NCBI GenBank assembly: GCA_029981855.1 | Contig: JARRCS010000001.1 | Span: forward strand, 124,001-188,000 | Source: Halanaerobiales bacterium | GTDB lineage: Bacteria; Bacillota; Halanaerobiia; Halanaerobiales; DTU029 | Length of the DNA: 64,000 nt | Reading direction: 5' to 3' | Part shown: piece after piece, positions 8,541 through 16,916 of the stretch | Position numbering within the stretch: position 1 is the stretch's first letter | Layout of the letters: the number at the start of each line of letters is the position of its first letter | Notes under the pieces: model-generated | The model's input: the letters and a program-made list of their open reading frames with translations, nothing else | What the model was told of the DNA's origin: nothing | The model's database searches: none | Made by a program: the position numbers and the translations under genes

Positions 8541-9553
8541 GGATTGCTCTTGATGCGATGGGAGGAGATCATGCCCCTGAAGAGATTGTTGCCGGGGCGG
8601 TTATGGCCTGTAATACATATAAAGATGTTAAACTACTTTTAGTTGGAAAAGAAGAGGAGATAAGGAGAGAGCTAGCTAAATATCAATATCCGGAAGATAG
8701 AATTAAGCTTATTACTGCCTCTCAGGTTATAAATATGGATGAGTCTCCAACAAGGGCCCTGAAGGAAAAGCAGGATTCTTCTATTGTTAAAGGCTTAAGA
8801 TTAATAAAGGAAAAGCGAGCTGACGCCTTTGTTTCTGCCGGTAATACCGGGGCAGTAATGGCCGGTAGCCTTTTTAATGTTGGAAGACTAAAGGGGATCA
8901 AACGCCCTTCAATCTCAATTAGTTTTCCTTCCGAAACGGGCCGGACAGTAGTAATGGATAACGGGGCTAATACCGACAGCAAACCAGAACACTTGCTCCA
9001 GTTTGCCATTATGGGGCAGATATATGCGAGACATATACTGGGGGTTGAAAACCCCCGGGTTGGGCTGCTAAGTATCGGTGAAGAGAAGGAAAAGGGTAAT
9101 CAATTAACTAAGGAGAGTTATCAACTCTTTGCAAAGGATAAAAGGATTAAAAACTTTGTAGGCAATGTTGAAGGCAGGGACATTTTTAATGGCAGTTGTG
9201 ATCTGGTTATCTGTGATGGTTTTGTTGGAAACGTAGTGCTGAAGACTACCGAAGGGGTAGCCTTTCTGATGTTTAAATTACTGAAGGAGGCTTTTACCAG
9301 GAATCTATGGACAAAGATAGCCGCCTTAATCCTTAAACCTTACCTTAAGGATTTAAAGAATAAGACTGATTACCGGCAGTATGGAGGAGCCCCCCTTTTA
9401 GGCGTAAACGGTGTAGTTATTATCAGCCACGGTAGTTCTGATGCCATTGCCATTATGAATGCCGTTAAAGCCGCCAGAGAGGCCGTTAAAGGAGAGATAG
9501 TCAGACTTATCGAAGAAGAAATAAATAAGGATGGTGAAAATGATGGTTCGTAG
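8537..9553 (+). CDS. plsX: phosphate acyltransferase PlsX
   Basis: A 338-residue PlsX that makes acyl-phosphate from acyl-ACP, the donor for PlsY (encoded at 33061). Starts MRIALDAMGGDHAPEEIV; other blocks are VSAGNTGAVMAGS, PSETGRTVVMDNGAN, VCDGFVGNVVLKTTEG and GGAPLLGVNGVVIISHGSS. It is of full length and translationally coupled to fapR (4-bp overlap). Peripheral membrane enzyme. Confidence 0.97.
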   Translation: MRIALDAMGGDHAPEEIVAGAVMACNTYKDVKLLLVGKEEEIRRELAKYQYPEDRIKLITASQVINMDESPTRALKEKQDSSIVKGLRLIKEKRADAFVSAGNTGAVMAGSLFNVGRLKGIKRPSISISFPSETGRTVVMDNGANTDSKPEHLLQFAIMGQIYARHILGVENPRVGLLSIGEEKEKGNQLTKESYQLFAKDKRIKNFVGNVEGRDIFNGSCDLVICDGFVGNVVLKTTEGVAFLMFKLLKEAFTRNLWTKIAALILKPYLKDLKNKTDYRQYGGAPLLGVNGVVIISHGSSDAIAIMNAVKAAREAVKGEIVRLIEEEINKDGENDGS

Positions 9554-10538
9554 AGCAACGATAACAGGTTTAGGAAAGTATGTTCCACCAAAGGTATTAA
9601 CCAATAAGGATTTAGAGAAGATGGTAGATACCAGTGATGAATGGATAACAACCCGTACTGGAATTAAAGAGAGACATATAGCTGATAATGATGTCCCCGC
9701 CTCAGAGCTGGGACTAAAGGCTGCCAGGGAGGCTCTCCAGGATTCGGGGCTGACTGCTGAGGAGCTGGACCTGATCCTCGTGGCAACTGTCACCCCGGAT
9801 ATGCTCTTCCCAGCGACTGCCTGTATTATCCAGGAGAAGTTGGGTGCCACTAAGGCTGCTGCCTTTGATCTAGAGGCTGGATGTTCCGGGTTTATCTATG
9901 GCTTAAGTGTGGCAGCTAGTTTTATTGAGAGTGGCATGTATGAAAATATCCTGGTAATCGGAACCGAAATTCTTTCCAAGATTACCGACTGGGAAGATAG
10001 GAGCACCTGTGTTCTCTTCGGTGATGGAGCCGGGGCTGCCGTTTTACAGCCAACTGAAAAAGGGGGGCTACTGGCCTTTGACCTGGGGGCTGATGGCAGT
10101 GGAGCTAATACCCTCTATCTACCCGGTGGTGGTTCTTTAAATCCCGCAGATGAAACTACCATTAAAGAAAAGATGCATTATCTTAAAATGGAGGGTAATC
10201 AGGTTTTTAAATTTGCCGTAAAGAGAATGGGTCAGGCCTCTCTTGATGTATTGAAAAAGGCCAATTTAAAACCGGAGGATGTTGATCTTTTGGTTCCTCA
10301 CCAGGCTAATACCAGGATAATTGATGCTGCTGCTAAAAGATTGAATCTGGGTGAAGATAAGGTTTTTGTTAACCTGCCGAAATACGGCAATACTTCAAGT
10401 GCCTCCATTCCCATCGCTCTGGTTGAGGCAAGGGAAAATGGACTGGTTAATAATGGTGATATAATTGTTCTGGTTGCCTTCGGGGCAGGTTTAACCTGGG
10501 CATCTACAGTTATCGAATGGAATGAGGGTGAAAAATAA
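9543..10538 (+). CDS. fabH: 3-oxoacyl-[ACP] synthase III
   Basis: A 331-residue FabH that condenses acetyl-CoA with malonyl-ACP to start acyl-chain synthesis. The catalytic triad is visible: Cys about residue 114 in EAGCSGFIYG, His in VPHQANTRI and Asn in KYGNTSSASIP. The start is one of two adjacent ATGs (9540 or 9543); 9543 gives better spacing to GGTG. It overlaps the end of plsX by about 11 bp. fabK begins directly after the stop. Confidence 0.95.
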   Translation: MVRRATITGLGKYVPPKVLTNKDLEKMVDTSDEWITTRTGIKERHIADNDVPASELGLKAAREALQDSGLTAEELDLILVATVTPDMLFPATACIIQEKLGATKAAAFDLEAGCSGFIYGLSVAASFIESGMYENILVIGTEILSKITDWEDRSTCVLFGDGAGAAVLQPTEKGGLLAFDLGADGSGANTLYLPGGGSLNPADETTIKEKMHYLKMEGNQVFKFAVKRMGQASLDVLKKANLKPEDVDLLVPHQANTRIIDAAAKRLNLGEDKVFVNLPKYGNTSSASIPIALVEARENGLVNNGDIIVLVAFGAGLTWASTVIEWNEGEK

Positions 10539-11486
10539 ATGCTAATCAAAAATGAATTAACTAATTTTTTAGGGATTGATGTACCGGTGATTCAGGGGGG
10601 GATGGCCTGGGTGGCAACCGGTGAACTGGCTGCCGCTGTTAGTAAAGCCGGTGGGCTCGGTATTATCGGGGCCGGTAATGCCCCTGCTGATATCGTCAGG
10701 GATGAAATAGCAAAGGTCAAGGCGGCGACAGATAGACCCTTTGGGGTTAATATAATGTTGCTATCTCCCTTTGTTGATGAGATTGTAGAACTGGTTATAG
10801 AGGAAAGGGTTCCAGTGGTAACAACCGGGGCTGGTAATCCGGGGAAATATATCGACCGCTTTAAGGAAATCGGGACTAAGGTTATCCCGGTGGTTCCATC
10901 AGTTGCTCTGGCTAAAAGGATGGAGAGGATGGGGGCAGATGCCCTAATTGCAGAAGGGAATGAGGCCGGGGGCCATATCGGTGAACTAACGACAATGGCC
11001 CTGATACCCCAGATAGTAGATACCGTTGAGATTCCTGTTATAGCTGCCGGTGGTATTGCCGATGGTAGGGGATTGGTGGCTGCGCTGGCACTGGGGGCTA
11101 AAGGAGTACAGCTAGGAACCCGTTTTGTCTGCTCTAAAGAGTGTACGGCCCATCCCAACTATAAAGAGGCAATCATTAAGGCCAGGGACCGGGATGCCGT
11201 TGTTACCGGCCGCTCTACCGGCCATCCGGTTAGAAACTTAAAAAATAGTTTAACCAGGCAGATGGACAACTTAGAAAGAAAGGGTGCTTCCAGGGAAGAG
11301 ATTGAGGAACTGGGGGCAGGTAAATTAAGGCTAGCCGTCCAGGAGGGTGATATTGACCGGGGAAGTGTAATGGCAGGACAGATTGCCGGAATGATTAATG
11401 ATATAAAACCGGTTCAGGAAATTATAGATACGATAATTAAAGAAGCTGAAGAGGTTATTAAGGTTCTTGGAGGGAAAGAAAAATGA
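10539..11486 (+). CDS. fabK: enoyl-[ACP] reductase II (FMN)
   Basis: A 315-residue FabK, an FMN flavoprotein of the nitronate-monooxygenase-like TIM-barrel family that performs the last reduction of each elongation cycle. Landmarks: VIQGGMAWVATGELAAAVSKAGGLGIIG at the N-terminus, EGNEAGGHIGE around residue 145, and PVIAAGGIADGRG followed by GAKGVQLGTRFVCSKE. Nitronate monooxygenases share the fold, but the position between fabH and fabD makes FabK by far the likelier call. No fabI is present in the window. The start abuts the fabH stop. Confidence 0.94.
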   Translation: MLIKNELTNFLGIDVPVIQGGMAWVATGELAAAVSKAGGLGIIGAGNAPADIVRDEIAKVKAATDRPFGVNIMLLSPFVDEIVELVIEERVPVVTTGAGNPGKYIDRFKEIGTKVIPVVPSVALAKRMERMGADALIAEGNEAGGHIGELTTMALIPQIVDTVEIPVIAAGGIADGRGLVAALALGAKGVQLGTRFVCSKECTAHPNYKEAIIKARDRDAVVTGRSTGHPVRNLKNSLTRQMDNLERKGASREEIEELGAGKLRLAVQEGDIDRGSVMAGQIAGMINDIKPVQEIIDTIIKEAEEVIKVLGGKEK

Positions 11487-12406
11487 AGAAGATTGCTTTT
11501 ATGTTTCCCGGTCAGGGCTCTCAGTATGTAGGTATGGGCAGGGAAATAATGAAGGAATTCCCTAATGCCGCCAGGTTAATGGAAAGAGCTAAGGCAGTAC
11601 TCGAGATGGATATAGAGAAACTCTGTTTTGCCGGCCCTGCTAAAGAGCTGAATAATACCAGAAATACCCAGCCTGCAATCTATATCGTAAGCATGATGAT
11701 TAACAGGGTATTATCTGAAAAGGGGATTGAACCTGCCGTGGTAGCTGGCCATAGTCTTGGCGAATATAGCGCCCTGGCGGCCGCAGGGGTATTTTCCTTT
11801 GAGGATGGGTTAAGACTGGTCAGACAGAGGGGAATCCTGATGGATGAAGCCTTGCCGGGCGGTCAGGGAATCATGGCTGCTGTAATCGGTTTAGATCCAG
11901 AGCAGATTCTTTCTATCTGTCAGCAGGTTGGAGGTATCTGTGAGGTTGCCAATTATAATTCTCCCCAGCAGATAGTCATCTCTGGGGAGGTTGCCGCAAC
12001 CAGAGAGGCAATGAAACTGGCAGATGAATCTGGTGCCAGAAGGGTTGTGGAACTGGATGTCAGTGGCCCTTTCCATTCTTCCTTGATGAGACCGGCCCGG
12101 GAAAAACTGGTCGGGATAATTAAAGAGATAGACTTCAAAGAACCCTCTGTTCCGGTTATTGCCAATACAACCGCTAATTATGTTAAGGATGTTGAAGGAA
12201 TAAAGGAGGCCTTAATCAACCAGTTAACCAGCAGTGTCCGCTGGGTAGAGTCGATTAATCTAATGGTCAAAGATGGGGTTAATACCTTCATCGAGGTCGG
12301 GCCGGGCCGTGTTTTGAAGAGTTTGCTGAGAAAAATTAACCGTTCAGTAAAGGCATATAATGTTGAGGATATAAAAAGTTTAAATCAGCTGCTAAAGGAG
12401 TTATAG
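11483..12406 (+). CDS. fabD: malonyl-CoA:ACP transacylase
   Basis: A 307-residue FabD that loads malonyl groups onto ACP. The oxyanion motif FPGQGSQYVGMG is at the N-terminus, the nucleophile is Ser91 in GHSLGEYSA, and the catalytic His is in SGPFHSSLM (about residue 200). It overlaps fabK by 4 bp. A 60-bp gap leads to fabG. Confidence 0.96.
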   Translation: MKKIAFMFPGQGSQYVGMGREIMKEFPNAARLMERAKAVLEMDIEKLCFAGPAKELNNTRNTQPAIYIVSMMINRVLSEKGIEPAVVAGHSLGEYSALAAAGVFSFEDGLRLVRQRGILMDEALPGGQGIMAAVIGLDPEQILSICQQVGGICEVANYNSPQQIVISGEVAATREAMKLADESGARRVVELDVSGPFHSSLMRPAREKLVGIIKEIDFKEPSVPVIANTTANYVKDVEGIKEALINQLTSSVRWVESINLMVKDGVNTFIEVGPGRVLKSLLRKINRSVKAYNVEDIKSLNQLLKEL

Positions 12407-12472
12407 GATTTCTGGCAGGATTATTGAATTATTTTCAAAGTAATATTTGGATAAACCAAAGGGGGGATGAAT

Positions 12473-13222
12473 ATGAATTTAGAAGGTAAGGTTGCTTTAA
12501 TAACAGGTAGTTCCAGGGGAATCGGGGCAACAACCGCCATCAAACTTGCTCAAACCGGGGCTGATATTGTTGTTAATTATCCATTTGAGGCGGAGAGAGA
12601 GAATGCTGAAACTGTTGTTGCCAAAATTACTGAGCTGGGGAGAAGAGCAATTATGGTTGAGGCTAATGTTGCTGACTTTACTCGGGCCAAAGAGTTGATT
12701 GAAAAATCTTTAGAGGAGTTTGGCAGAATAGATATTCTAGTTAATAATGCCGGTATTACCAGAGATAATCTTCTTTTAAGGATGAAAGAAGAGGACTGGG
12801 ATGCCGTGATGGATGTTAATCTTAAGGGTGTCTTTAACTGTACCAAGGCGGTTGCCAGAACAATGATGAAGCAGAGATCGGGAAAGATTATTAACCTGGC
12901 TTCTGTTGTCGGTATTATGGGGAATGCCGGTCAGGCTAATTATTCAGCCTCCAAGGCGGGGGTAATCGGTTTTACCAAGTCTATCGCTAGGGAGCTGTCT
13001 TCCCGTGGAATTACCGCTAATGCGGTAGCCCCGGGATTCATTGAATCACATATGACCGAAAATCTGCCTGAGGATGTTAAAGAGGCTATGCTCAATTCTA
13101 TTCCCCTGCAGAGATTCGGCACTCAAGAAGATGTAGCCAATCTAATCTGTTTTCTGGCCTCAAAAGAGGCTGATTATATTAATGGTCAAGTCATAAATGT
13201 CGATGGTGGAATGGTAATGTGA
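12473..13222 (+). CDS. fabG: 3-oxoacyl-[ACP] reductase
   Basis: A 249-residue short-chain dehydrogenase. TGSSRGIG is the NADP-binding loop, NNAGITRDNLLLRM is followed by NLASVVG (catalytic Ser) and YSASKAG (Tyr and Lys), and it ends VINVDGGMVM like FabG. ATG 12473 is chosen because the GGGGGGAT site would touch the in-frame ATG at 12467. The next gene, acpP, starts 16 bp downstream. Confidence 0.95.
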   Translation: MNLEGKVALITGSSRGIGATTAIKLAQTGADIVVNYPFEAERENAETVVAKITELGRRAIMVEANVADFTRAKELIEKSLEEFGRIDILVNNAGITRDNLLLRMKEEDWDAVMDVNLKGVFNCTKAVARTMMKQRSGKIINLASVVGIMGNAGQANYSASKAGVIGFTKSIARELSSRGITANAVAPGFIESHMTENLPEDVKEAMLNSIPLQRFGTQEDVANLICFLASKEADYINGQVINVDGGMVM

Positions 13223-13238
13223 AAGGAGGTGACAATCA

Positions 13239-13472
13239 ATGGATGATATTTTTGAAAGGGTTAAAAATATTGTCGTAGAGGAATTAGCTGTTGATCCTGA
13301 AGAGGTTACACCTGAGGCATCATTTATCGATGATCTGGGGGCTGATTCTCTTGATGTTGTAGAACTGGTTATGGCCTTTGAAGAAGAGTTTGACATCGAG
13401 ATCCCGGATGAAGATGCTGAAGGTATTCAGACCGTTCAGGATGCAGTAGATTATATTGAAGAGAATTTATAA
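13239..13472 (+). CDS. acpP: acyl carrier protein
   Basis: A 77-residue acidic ACP. Ser37 in [16 protein letters not shown] is the 4'-phosphopantetheine site. It is preceded by AAAGGAGGTGA, one of the best ribosome sites in the operon, which fits its high expression. A hairpin separates it from fabF. Confidence 0.98.
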   Translation: MDDIFERVKNIVVEELAVDPEEVTPEASFIDDLGADSLDVVELVMAFEEEFDIEIPDEDAEGIQTVQDAVDYIEENL

Positions 13473-13480
13473 TTGATAAA

Positions 13481-13529
13481 ATGTGGCAAACCCCGTTTAA
13501 TTTTAATTAAACGGGGCTTTAGTCCACAT
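13481..13529 (+). terminator. long hairpin between acpP and fabF (possible partial terminator)
   Basis: CCCCGTTTAA (13491-13500) pairs perfectly with TTAAACGGGG (13507-13516). Outer segments ATGTGG (13481) and CCACAT (13524) also pair, giving a two-part stem. Only three Ts follow the inner stem, so it may attenuate transcription into fabF or stabilise the abundant acpP message rather than end transcription. Confidence 0.6.
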
Positions 13530-13558
13530 TTAGTGTGACTATACGGGGGGGGAAGCAA

Positions 13559-14797
13559 GTGAGTAACCGGGTTGTAATAACTGGTCTGGGATTAATTACT
13601 TCTCTTGGTATGACTATTGATGAGTTCTGGAATAATATTATAAACGGCAAGTCCGGTGTTACGGAAATTACAAAGTTTGATACTACAGATTATCCAAGTA
13701 AGATTGGCGCCGAAATAAAGGACTTCAGCCCCGGAGAATATATTGATAGTAAGGAAGCAAAGCGGATGGCACTTTTTACCCAGTATGCAGTAGTCTCCGC
13801 CTTTAAGGCCTTGGAAGATGCCGGGTTGAAGATAGATGATGAGATCGCTGAAGAGACCGGTGTGCTAATTGGTTCAGGTATCGGTGGTATTGAGGTTCTG
13901 GAAGACCAGTTAGGGAAATTAATTACGAGAGGCCCCCGGCGGATTAGTCCCTACTTTATACCGATGATGATCTCCAATATGGCCTCTGGTCAGGTCTCTA
14001 TCTATACGGGTGCTAAAGGCCCCAATAATAATGCCGTAACCGCCTGTGCCTCCGGAACTACTGCTATCGGTGAGGCCTTTGAAATGATCAAAAGAGGCGA
14101 TGCCAGGGTTATGATAGCTGGTGGAACCGAGGCCTCGATTGCCCAATCTGCTTTAGCCGGTTTCTCCTCTATGAAAGCACTATCGACCCGTAATGATGAA
14201 CCGGCAAAGGCCAGCCGGCCCTTTGATGCCGAGAGAGATGGATTTGTCATCGGTGAAGGAAGCGGGATTATTATTTTAGAGGAGTTAGAATTTGCCCGGA
14301 AAAGGGGTGCGGAGATCTATGCTGAGGTACTCGGTTACGGTTCCTCTGGTGATGCCTATCACATTACGCAACCGGCTCCCGAAGGAGAGGGTGCTGCCCG
14401 GGCAATGGCTATGGCCTTAAAGAAGGCCGGTCTTAAGCCTGAAGAACTGGACTATATTAATGCCCATGGTACCTCCACACCTCTTAATGATAAGTTTGAA
14501 ACAATTGCCATCAAAAATGTTTTCGGTGACCATGCCTATAAACTGATGGTAAGCTCAACTAAATCGATGACCGGTCATCTGCTGGGTGCTGCCGGCGGGG
14601 TAGAGGCGATTATCTCTGCCTTAACCATTAAAAATAAGGTGATCCCGCCAACTATAAATTACGAATATCCTGATCCTGATTGTGACCTCGATTATGTTCC
14701 CAATGAGGCCAGAGAGGTTGCTACTTTAAAAACGGTAATGACTAATTCCTTTGGCTTTGGTGGTCAGAATGCCTGTCTTGTTTTAAGGAAAATTTAA
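13559..14797 (+). CDS. fabF: 3-oxoacyl-[ACP] synthase II
   Basis: A 412-residue FabF elongation condensing enzyme. Triad: Cys in [13 protein letters not shown], His in [11 protein letters not shown] and His in [16 protein letters not shown] 13559 is taken as start because GGGGGGGAAG precedes it at good spacing and the protein then begins [11 protein letters not shown] as in homologues; the open frame extends upstream to 13535 without support. No fabZ dehydratase follows, so that gene must be elsewhere. Confidence 0.95.
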   Translation: MSNRVVITGLGLITSLGMTIDEFWNNIINGKSGVTEITKFDTTDYPSKIGAEIKDFSPGEYIDSKEAKRMALFTQYAVVSAFKALEDAGLKIDDEIAEETGVLIGSGIGGIEVLEDQLGKLITRGPRRISPYFIPMMISNMASGQVSIYTGAKGPNNNAVTACASGTTAIGEAFEMIKRGDARVMIAGGTEASIAQSALAGFSSMKALSTRNDEPAKASRPFDAERDGFVIGEGSGIIILEELEFARKRGAEIYAEVLGYGSSGDAYHITQPAPEGEGAARAMAMALKKAGLKPEELDYINAHGTSTPLNDKFETIAIKNVFGDHAYKLMVSSTKSMTGHLLGAAGGVEAIISALTIKNKVIPPTINYEYPDPDCDLDYVPNEAREVATLKTVMTNSFGFGGQNACLVLRKI

Positions 14798-14806
14798 GAT
14801 CTCTCC

Positions 14807-14823
14807 AGTATCTATTTGCAGTT
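14807..14823. repeat. solitary right end of the palindromic repeat family
   Basis: AGTATCTATTTGCAGTT, preceded by ATCTCTCC, matches the right end of the elements at 16334-16439 and 29659-29866 with two changes. No left end is present. Confidence 0.5.
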
Positions 14824-14830
14824 TTCTTTG

Positions 14831-14875
14831 ATGCCTAAGGATTTATGTTATTGTTAATAACATAAATTCTGGCAT
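14831..14875. repeat. large hairpin downstream of fabF
   Basis: ATTTATGTTATT (14841-14852) and AATAACATAAAT (14856-14867) form a perfect 12-bp stem with a 3-nt loop, and ATGCC/GGCAT (14831 and 14871) extend it. A related single arm occurs at 40155-40176. Confidence 0.5.
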
Positions 14876-14900
14876 TAATAAATTTACATTGTTAATAATT

Positions 14901-14920
14901 TTGGCGAAGCCAATTTTTTT
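14901..14920 (+). terminator. probable terminator before rnc
   Basis: TTGGC (14901-14905), GAA loop, GCCAA (14909-14913) and then a run of seven Ts. The stem is short but the tract is good, so it could end or reduce transcription of the fab operon. Confidence 0.5.
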
Positions 14921-14968
14921 AATTGCGAACAATAGTGAGCATTAATTTTAGTAATAGGGAGAAAGGTA

Positions 14969-15679
14969 ATGGTTTCATTATATAATGAGGAAGTGCTTAA
15001 GAGACTTGAGGATAAATTAAATATTGTTTTTAGTAACAAACTCCTCCTGCAGAGGGCGATTACCCATAAGTCCTTTGCCAATGAAAATAGCGATTTAAGA
15101 TTAAAGGATAACGAAAGGCTAGAATTTTTAGGGGATTCCGTTTTAAGTATTATTATCAGCACCTATATCTTCCATAACTTCCCCGATCACCCCGAAGGGG
15201 AATTAGCTAAAATGAGATCTGTTATTGTTAGTGAACCCAGTCTGGCAAAAAAGGCCAGGGAATTAGAACTAGGCCGGTTTCTCCTGCTGGGTAAAGGTGA
15301 GGAGATGACCGGAGGAAGGGATAGGGATTCGATTTTAGCTGATGCTATGGAGGCTGTAATCGGTGCTATTTATCTTGACAGGGGCTTTAATACGGTAACG
15401 GATTTTTTGGTCAATCTCTTTAAAGATATCATTAAAGCTGTGGAAGAGGGGCGATATATCCAGGACTACAAGACTATGTTACAGGAGATTCTCCAGAAAA
15501 ATGGTGTTGAGAGACCCAGTTACTCGGTGGTGGCAGAAGTTGGACCCGACCATAACAAGGTATTTAAGATTGAAGTAAACTATAAGCAAAAAACCCTCGG
15601 ATCAGGTCAGGGATTCAGTAAAAAGGAGGCCGAGCAGCAGGCTGCCCGGGCGGCTCTGAAAAACATGGGTGAATTATAA
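14969..15679 (+). CDS. rnc: ribonuclease III
   Basis: A 236-residue RNase III, the double-strand-specific endonuclease for rRNA and mRNA processing. The signature NERLEFLGDSVLS is at about residues 46-58, and DAMEAVIGAIYLDRG carries further acidic metal ligands. A C-terminal dsRNA-binding domain occupies about 160-234 (DYKTMLQEILQKNG through SKKEAEQQAARAALKNM). The start follows GGGAGAAAGG. Its location after fabF is common in Firmicutes. Confidence 0.97.
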   Translation: MVSLYNEEVLKRLEDKLNIVFSNKLLLQRAITHKSFANENSDLRLKDNERLEFLGDSVLSIIISTYIFHNFPDHPEGELAKMRSVIVSEPSLAKKARELELGRFLLLGKGEEMTGGRDRDSILADAMEAVIGAIYLDRGFNTVTDFLVNLFKDIIKAVEEGRYIQDYKTMLQEILQKNGVERPSYSVVAEVGPDHNKVFKIEVNYKQKTLGSGQGFSKKEAEQQAARAALKNMGEL

Positions 15680-15756
15680 TATTAACAACTTTTCGGGATA
15701 TTTTTAGTATTTCTTTCATAAAGATATATTAAAAACTATCCCGGGAGGTTAAAGGA

Positions 15757-16239
15757 ATGAGTGGTTTTTTCAGAAAACTGGAGCGATTTATTGTAAATTT
15801 AATTGTGATTGCCCTGATCATTTTAATTAGCTTTCAGATCCTGATGAAAAATGAGACGACCTATCAACGAATCAAGGATCTAGAATTTGCCTTTAAGGAT
15901 CTTTTAGGATTTCAGCAACAGAAGACCGTTCAGGTAGCGGAGATAGAAAAAAATCCTGTTGGAATGGTAACCATAGACCTGCTCCAGGACCTTTCCTTAT
16001 CCCAGGTCTGGTTAATAAAAAATGGTAAAAGGATTGCTGATTTCTCTGATGGGGTTGTTCTGGTCAGGGTTGAGGAGGGTGATCTGCTCAGTATAGATGC
16101 CAGATTTTATTCTAAACCCCTGTGGTTTGAGATAACTTCCCTCTCACCATCCATCAGGACCTGGCAGGTAGGGCAGCAATTTCGGATCAGAGAGCAAGAA
16201 ATCAGACTGGGTATAGTTCAATTTTATGATAAACTATAG
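15757..16239 (+). CDS. hypothetical single-pass membrane protein
   Basis: A 160-residue protein that I do not recognise. It has one N-terminal transmembrane helix (about residues 12-32, VNLIVIALIILISFQIL) followed by a soluble, mainly beta extracytoplasmic part of about 110 residues ending GIVQFYDKL. No cysteines or catalytic motifs are visible. A CCGGGAGGTTAAAGG ribosome site supports it as a real gene, and a terminator follows. It sits alone between rnc and the aromatic block. Confidence 0.65.
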   Translation: MSGFFRKLERFIVNLIVIALIILISFQILMKNETTYQRIKDLEFAFKDLLGFQQQKTVQVAEIEKNPVGMVTIDLLQDLSLSQVWLIKNGKRIADFSDGVVLVRVEEGDLLSIDARFYSKPLWFEITSLSPSIRTWQVGQQFRIREQEIRLGIVQFYDKL

Positions 16240-16283
16240 TTGATATCTATAATTTAATATGGTAAAATAAATAAAATTAATTG

Positions 16284-16317
16284 AACACCCTGAATCAATC
16301 TAGGGTGTTAATTTTTA
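16284..16317 (+). terminator. intrinsic terminator
   Basis: AACACCCT (16284-16291) pairs with AGGGTGTT (16302-16309), followed by AATTTTTA. Confidence 0.7.
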
Positions 16318-16333
16318 CATGATACTTTTTGAA

Positions 16334-16439
16334 AACTACAAATAGATGTTTTCGATACTTTGGCCTGATTTTTAGCTCCGATTTACTAAGGCTCATTTAC
16401 AAAAATTTCTAATCATCTCTCCAACATCTATTTGTAGTT
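16334..16439. repeat. 106-bp palindromic element (short form)
   Basis: The ends AACTACAAATAGATGTT (16334-16350) and AACATCTATTTGTAGTT (16423-16439) are perfect 17-bp reverse complements. The interior right part (GGCCTGATTTTTAGCTCCGA and on) is closely similar to the right half of the 208-bp element at 29659-29866, so this looks like an internally deleted copy. No open reading frame and no evident target-site duplication. It lies in the 285-bp gap between the unknown membrane protein and aroH. Confidence 0.75.
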
Positions 16440-16524
16440 ATTGTCGAACGGAAGTAAGGTACTAATTTATTCGCGGTGAAGATATTTTTCCCAGTTTTAC
16501 GGAAGTAAGGGTGGTTGATGGTAA

Positions 16525-16878
16525 ATGAGGGGAATTAGAGGAGCTATTACTGTTCAGGAGAATTCGAGAGAGGCAATTCTTACTGCTACCAGAGAATTAC
16601 TGGAAAGGGTAATGGAAGAAAATGAGGTTAGGGAAGAGGAACTGGTGAGTATTGTATTTACGGCAACACCCGATCTTGATCAGGTTTACCCGGCTGTTGC
16701 TGCACGGGAGATGGGTCTCCAACTTGTTCCGCTGCAATGTTATCAGGAGATGAGTGTTATTAATTCTCTGAAAAAATGTATCAGGGTCCTGGTTTATATC
16801 AACAGAGACTGTTCTTTAAAGGATATCAGGCATGTATATTTAGAAGGGGCTAAAAAGTTGAGACCTGATTTAGTTTAG
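16525..16878 (+). CDS. aroH: chorismate mutase, AroH type
   Basis: A 117-residue monofunctional chorismate mutase of the Bacillus AroH fold, converting chorismate to prephenate. Landmarks: MRGIRGAITVQENSREAI with active-site Arg, FTATPDLDQVYPAVAAREMG, and a C-terminal HVYLEGAKKLRPDL. It starts the aromatic block, 38 bp before aroF. The upstream region carries the repeated segment ACGGAAGTAAGG twice (16448 and 16499), the second copy supplying a weak ribosome site. Confidence 0.93.
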   Translation: MRGIRGAITVQENSREAILTATRELLERVMEENEVREEELVSIVFTATPDLDQVYPAVAAREMGLQLVPLQCYQEMSVINSLKKCIRVLVYINRDCSLKDIRHVYLEGAKKLRPDLV

Positions 16879-16916
16879 TATAACACAGAATAGAGTAGTT
16901 AGAAGGAGATGAGAAA

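Noticed and set aside
9398-9850. A 150-codon minus-strand open frame across plsX and fabH
   Set aside because: Spans two genuine genes on the other strand; composition typical of a complement frame.
10592-11158. A 188-codon open frame on the minus strand inside fabK
   Set aside because: It is fully antisense to a well-supported gene, is Ser/Pro/Ala-rich as expected for a shadow frame, and has no ribosome site.
16334-16439. An insertion sequence with transposase
   Set aside because: The element and its relatives have inverted ends but are at most 208 bp and encode nothing; no transposase gene is in the window.
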